From contig JAZQJQ010000159.1 in NCBI GenBank assembly GCA_045541735.1, positions 1-8,476 of the forward strand: 8,476 bases of DNA, read 5' to 3'. A program made the translations under genes and the position numbers. Below the pieces are notes generated by a model, which ran no database searches, was not told where the DNA came from, and saw only the letters and a list, made by a program, of their open reading frames with translations. Positions 4,979 through 8,476 of this stretch are shown in pieces (the first letter of the stretch is position 1; the number at the start of each line of letters is the position of its first letter). This stretch comes from RUG12395 sp045541735. GTDB taxonomy: Bacteria; Bacillota; Clostridia; Oscillospirales; CAG-272.

Positions 4979-7900
4979 ATGCTCAAATTTTTTGAAACAT
5001 TACTTAATATGAGCATAACGGGCGCGGTGATAATCGCGTTTGTGATGATCGTTCGTCTTTTTCTTAAAAAGCTCCCGCGCAAGTATTCATATATTCTATG
5101 GATAATTCCCGCGATAAGGCTGCTTATTCCGTTTTCGGTAGCGGCACCAGTGAGTGTTTTTAATTTCATTCATATTCCGGAGCCGCACGCCGTTATATCG
5201 GATAGCGGGGAAGTAAACGAGCCGCCAGCTCTTACGGGTGATATCTTCACCGAACCGATAGCAGATCCGGTTACGGGGGAAGGATATTTCGACAGCGTTC
5301 CCGATGGATACGTCACGGGCGAGGGAGCGCCTCAGATAACCGGACCGTTTTATACTTATGAGGTAATAACGGGCGCCCCCGCAGCTCCAAACGCACCCAA
5401 AGAGCCCGACGTAAACGTATCCCCCGACACTCCCGAAGTATCGGATTCGCAGGCAAATGATAACTCAGTTGCACTTTGGCGCGCCGCGTGTGCCATCTGG
5501 GCAACGGGTGTAATAGGAATGCTCTGCTATCTCGCGTATTCCTATGCAGCAACGAAGAGATCGGTTGAGTTTTCGTACAAGATAGGCGATGCGATTTATT
5601 CTAACGGGCAGATCGACACTCCCTTTGTTTTTGGTTACGTAAAGCCAAGGGTATACGTTCCCTTTGGGCTTGACGACAAGGAATTTGCCTACGTTGTTGC
5701 GCATGAAAGAACGCACATAAAGCGCGGAGATCACATCATTAAAGCAGTTGCTTCGCTTATTCTTTGCGTTCATTGGTTTAATCCCTTTGCATGGCTTGCT
5801 TTTAAGCTGATGACGGTTGATATGGAGCTGTCCTGCGACGAGCGTGCGCTCAATACCTACGAGCTTGAGGCGCGTAAGGATTACGCCCGCACCCTGCTCA
5901 GTATGTCCGTTGTAAACAAAAAAGTACCGTTTCACGGCATGCTCTCGTTTGGTGAAAGCAGTATAAAAAGCCGTATTAAGGGCATTTTGCGTATGAAGAA
6001 GCCTGCGGCTTGGGCTTGCGTGGTTGCTGTGTGCGCGATAATCGTGTGTGCCGTTTGTCTGCTCACAAATGCCGAGCAGACATTGCCCGATATTGGCGGA
6101 GAGACAACTACCGACCCCGCGGAAACCACAGACCCCGTTGGCACCGACGAGCCTCTCGTTACGGATGACCCACCCCCTATTGATACGGCGCGTGTAAAGT
6201 ATAGCTACGCTATATGTGCAGACGGACTTGAATATATCGTTCGAACGAGCCTTGACAGCGATGGCCGTATCGTGCTTGAAGAGTATTTCCCGGAATTTCT
6301 TCAGCCTGATATCGGTTATCACCGTTATGATTACGATGATAACGGAAGGCTGGTTGCTTGGATAATGGGCGGTACTATCAGCGGAATAAAGGAGAAAGTT
6401 CAGATAGATTATTCCGCGTCCGAGCCGACGGTGACCGTTGTGGCAAGCTCAACGGGGAATACTGAAGCCTCTGTTGAATATCACAAAGACGGTACCGTAA
6501 AGCGCTTGCAGCTTGGTGAGCACGATGCACCCGTGCTGTATCGTGTATTTGACGAAAAGGGAAGACGCGTTGAAGAGCTCGGTGACAGCCCGGTGCCCTC
6601 GCCGGCTTATTATAATTGGGATCACGACAATCAAAAGCGCCTGATAAAAAACGGGGTGTTCCATTTGTATTACAATGCAGAGGGACTTCCTTTGTCGGGA
6701 TATTTTGAATATGAATACGGTTCTCCCGATGATATAAGAACATTGTACAGCGGTGCAATGTATGAGGATGGAAAACTTATTGCGCTCTATTCAACGTCCT
6801 ACGGGAATGTTGAACTTTCGAATCGTCCTTCGGATGTATATTGCTATTCGTATACCGAGGATGGGCTTTTGCTTCCCGGCTTTGCTGAAACGCTTTATAA
6901 CGAAAAGGGACAGCTTGTTTCGGTAAAATACAGTAGCGGAACAGTGACTGTCGACGGAAAAGAGCAGCCGAGAAAGACCGCGTACGTCGAATACGGTTAT
7001 GATGAAGCGGGTGTCCTTGTATTCGAAAAGGGTGAGCTGTTTGATTATGAGATCAACGGCGAGCTGGTATATAAGAATACATACGAGCGTACGTATTTTT
7101 CTGCTATGCTGGTTTTGTCGGAAAAAACTTACACCTATTACTCGCGTTTGACAAATAAAGAGAGCGGGTATTCACGCATCTGCGAGTATTATGACAATGA
7201 TGTGCTTCGCAAACAAGAAAGGACGTCCCTTGACGGATCAACAAAGAACGTTTATGAGTATGACAGACTTGGACGTGTGGTAAAACAAACTGCCACAAGC
7301 AGCGGCATATTGAGCGGAGAGACAACCTACAGCTACGGTGAAGGCGGGGGCTTGATGGACCGCGTTTCCAAGGTTTATCAAGACGGAAAATTGTATTCCG
7401 TGCACACGCTGCGGTATTATACCTCCGGCGGCATCAGATGGGACGGAACAGAATATTACGGCGAGGATGGCGCTGTGACGAGCGACCCATACATTGAATA
7501 TGACGAAAAGGGCAGAGTTTTGCGGGAAAAGTACTATAAGGGAGGCACTCCTAACGTTCAAGAGTATTCTTATCTTCCGGACGGAACCGCAACTCCGGCC
7601 AAGTCCATTGAGCAGGCCGTAGACAATTGGCTGTTGACAGACAGCAAGTATACCGTACCCGCAAAGGGCGGAGTAAATGCGCGTCAGTATTTCAACCTTA
7701 AATTCGATACGCAGAAGGAGTTCGCCGGATGGATCTCGTGGCGGTATACGCAGCCTCCGTTAAAAGAGCAGTTCGGTATAAAGGACGGACAGACGGTGTT
7801 CGATGTTTATCTTGAATACGTCTGCGGCAAGGACCCGTATACTACTCTGGCTGTCGCTGTATATGGTGCCGGCGGAATTGTTGACGTTTTCGAAGAGATA

Positions 7901-8476
7901 CTGTACAGTCCGCGTGATATGAGCGGCACGGTTTCTAAGGTCGGAGAGCTTTCCGCTGACGGAAAGTGGCAATACTTCATCCTTAAATCCAACGGTACAA
8001 AGTACCGCTTCTATGCTCCCGTCGGTCTCGGCGTTAAGGAAGACGATAAGGTAACCGTTACGTTCAATGGAGCTCCGTCGAGAGATACGGATGTCGAAAA
8101 CGTGACATTGAAGGTCGTAATAGATGAGGCATCCGTAGGCAAGGAATATAATGCGGCGGGGGATCTTGTAAAAGAAACTATTACGGAAAACGTGGACGGA
8201 AAAGTGCACAAGACAGTGCATTTCTACAATTACTACACTTCCGAAAAACCGGAAGATCACATAACCTATTTTTACGTGAATGAAGTACTGCAATATATAA
8301 GCAAGCGGCTCTATTACACAACCCCGGTCGATTCTCTTTATATGGAATCCATGCAGTACTATAACAGCGACGGAAGCGAAGGGGAATATACCTTCAAGCG
8401 GTACACTGAGGGCGGCATGCTGATCAAGGAACGGTATTACGAAAACGGAAAGCCGATTGAAAAAAGGTACGTCTAT
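4979..8476 (+). CDS. BlaR1/MecR1-like M56 sensor metalloprotease with giant YD-repeat extracellular region (3' partial)
   Basis: The frame has no stop from 4979 to the window end, giving at least 1166 residues against about 585-600 for MecR1/BlaR1. Membrane segments lie near 12-30, 38-60, 165-186 and 344-363. The loop between the second and third (62-163) is long, acidic and proline-rich and should be outside. The cytoplasmic protease part has the zinc motif H242-E-R-T-H246, then K-R-G-D, and E283-L-S-C-D-E, whose Glu is the likely third ligand; W-F-N-P-F (266-270) is also typical of M56. After the last membrane helix comes a Thr/Pro/Asp linker (371-400). A large region follows with no visible penicillin-binding motifs: YD/MORN-2-like repeats (448-870), an unrecognised module (880-1050), then more repeats to the edge. 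It is inferred to sense an external signal and trigger cleavage of the repressor encoded just upstream. Ligand and C-terminus are unknown. Confidence 0.88.
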   Translation, partial: MLKFFETLLNMSITGAVIIAFVMIVRLFLKKLPRKYSYILWIIPAIRLLIPFSVAAPVSVFNFIHIPEPHAVISDSGEVNEPPALTGDIFTEPIADPVTGEGYFDSVPDGYVTGEGAPQITGPFYTYEVITGAPAAPNAPKEPDVNVSPDTPEVSDSQANDNSVALWRAACAIWATGVIGMLCYLAYSYAATKRSVEFSYKIGDAIYSNGQIDTPFVFGYVKPRVYVPFGLDDKEFAYVVAHERTHIKRGDHIIKAVASLILCVHWFNPFAWLAFKLMTVDMELSCDERALNTYELEARKDYARTLLSMSVVNKKVPFHGMLSFGESSIKSRIKGILRMKKPAAWACVVAVCAIIVCAVCLLTNAEQTLPDIGGETTTDPAETTDPVGTDEPLVTDDPPPIDTARVKYSYAICADGLEYIVRTSLDSDGRIVLEEYFPEFLQPDIGYHRYDYDDNGRLVAWIMGGTISGIKEKVQIDYSASEPTVTVVASSTGNTEASVEYHKDGTVKRLQLGEHDAPVLYRVFDEKGRRVEELGDSPVPSPAYYNWDHDNQKRLIKNGVFHLYYNAEGLPLSGYFEYEYGSPDDIRTLYSGAMYEDGKLIALYSTSYGNVELSNRPSDVYCYSYTEDGLLLPGFAETLYNEKGQLVSVKYSSGTVTVDGKEQPRKTAYVEYGYDEAGVLVFEKGELFDYEINGELVYKNTYERTYFSAMLVLSEKTYTYYSRLTNKESGYSRICEYYDNDVLRKQERTSLDGSTKNVYEYDRLGRVVKQTATSSGILSGETTYSYGEGGGLMDRVSKVYQDGKLYSVHTLRYYTSGGIRWDGTEYYGEDGAVTSDPYIEYDEKGRVLREKYYKGGTPNVQEYSYLPDGTATPAKSIEQAVDNWLLTDSKYTVPAKGGVNARQYFNLKFDTQKEFAGWISWRYTQPPLKEQFGIKDGQTVFDVYLEYVCGKDPYTTLAVAVYGAGGIVDVFEEILYSPRDMSGTVSKVGELSADGKWQYFILKSNGTKYRFYAPVGLGVKEDDKVTVTFNGAPSRDTDVENVTLKVVIDEASVGKEYNAAGDLVKETITENVDGKVHKTVHFYNYYTSEKPEDHITYFYVNEVLQYISKRLYYTTPVDSLYMESMQYYNSDGSEGEYTFKRYTEGGMLIKERYYENGKPIEKRYVY
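6320..7588 (+). repeat. Degenerate YD/MORN-2-like protein repeats, block 1 (residues 448-870 of the M56 protein)
   Basis: About sixteen imperfect copies of the pattern aromatic-x-aromatic-D/N/E-x-x-G-x-L/V can be picked out. Examples are YDYDDNGRLVAW (450-461), YRVFDEKGRRVEE (521-533), TLYNEKGQLVSV (639-649 approx.), EYGYDEAGVLVFEKG (671-685), VYEYDRLGRVVKQ (758-770) and IEYDEKGRVLREKYYKGG (839-856). Spacing varies from about 20 to 50 residues. The pattern resembles the YD repeats of RHS/WapA proteins and MORN-2 (YwqK-type) repeats. The copies are diverged at DNA level, so this is an old protein repeat, not a recent tandem duplication. Confidence 0.7.
7616..8128 (+). other. Unrecognised, probably beta-rich module interrupting the repeats (residues 880-1050 of the M56 protein)
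   Basis: This stretch lacks the G-x-L repeat rhythm. It alternates hydrophobic and polar residues in likely strands, for example QTVFDVYLEYV (938-948), TTLAVAVYGAG (955-965), WQYFILKSNGTKYRFYAPVG (997-1016) and DKVTVTFNGAP (1023-1033). I recognise no family. It could be a ligand-binding beta sandwich inserted in, or capping, the repeat structure. Confidence 0.4.
8135..8476 (+). repeat. YD/MORN-2-like repeats, block 2 (residues 1053 to window edge)
   Basis: The repeat pattern resumes with KEYNAAGDLVKETITE (1055-1070), MQYYNSDGSEGEYTF (1125-1139) and, at the edge, RYTEGGMLIKERYYENGKPI (1141-1160). The last is closest to MORN-2/YwqK repeats (YYENGK). The protein continues past the window, so the number of further copies and any C-terminal domain are unknown. 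Confidence 0.6.

Noticed and set aside
5465..6322. 285-aa open frame on the minus strand
   Set aside because: It lies wholly antisense to the M56 core, which has clear family motifs, and its translation has no recognisable domain and no convincing ribosome binding site.
7760..8293. 177-aa open frame on the minus strand
   Set aside because: Antisense to the repeat region of the M56 protein; a by-product of the codon pattern there, with no family resemblance.
4621..8476. Beta-lactam resistance locus (blaI-blaR1 or mecI-mecR1)
   Set aside because: The gene pair is of that type, but the sensor lacks a visible penicillin-binding domain and no beta-lactamase or PBP gene is present, so the bla/mec names would mislead.
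6320..8476. RHS/WapA-type polymorphic toxin
   Set aside because: The repeats resemble YD repeats, but they are fused to a membrane sensor protease, and no RHS core motif, toxin tip or immunity gene is visible before the window ends.

Overview
The window looks like chromosomal DNA from a low-to-moderate GC Gram-positive anaerobe of the class Clostridia, perhaps Oscillospirales-like. This is inferred from strong AGGAGG ribosome binding sites, a dockerin on a probable cell-wall hydrolase, a DarA/PstA cyclic-di-AMP receptor, a DUF975 membrane protein and a BlaI/M56 regulatory pair. No rRNA, tRNA, CRISPR array, transposase or phage gene was seen.

Layout. (1) Bases 2-343, plus strand: the C-terminal end of a secreted protein, a glucosaminidase-type tail followed by a dockerin-like calcium-binding domain; its start lies outside the window. 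(2) 423-1190, plus strand: a DUF975 multi-pass membrane protein with its own promoter. It converges on the next operon, and both appear to share a bidirectional terminator at 1199-1236. (3) 4365 down to 1252, minus strand: a three-gene operon encoding an ABC exporter half-transporter (755 aa, with a PH-like/zinc-ribbon N-terminal extension), a DUF1854 protein and a DarA/PstA-type cyclic-di-AMP receptor. It has a good promoter at 4458-4486 and an 86-nt leader able to form two mutually exclusive hairpins. (4) 4621-8476, plus strand, divergent from the operon: a BlaI/MecI-type repressor followed after one base by an M56 (BlaR1/MecR1-type) membrane metalloprotease that stays open to the window end. 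Two perfect 18-bp dyad operators cover the repressor promoter.

How the genes work together. The repressor and protease form an autoregulated signalling pair. By analogy with BlaR1-BlaI, an external stimulus would activate the cytoplasmic HExxH protease, the repressor would be cleaved and the promoter released. The usual penicillin-binding sensor domain is not seen. In its place, behind the last membrane segment, is a region of more than 800 residues built largely of degenerate YD/MORN-2-like repeats (Y-x-Y-D-x-x-G-x-L), interrupted by an unrecognised, probably beta-rich module of about 170 residues. This is the most novel element of the window: a BlaR1-like sensor protease whose input domain is a giant repeat structure and whose ligand is unknown. 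The second notable arrangement is a cyclic-di-AMP receptor gene placed at the end of an ABC exporter-DUF1854 operon, which suggests but does not prove second-messenger input to that transporter.
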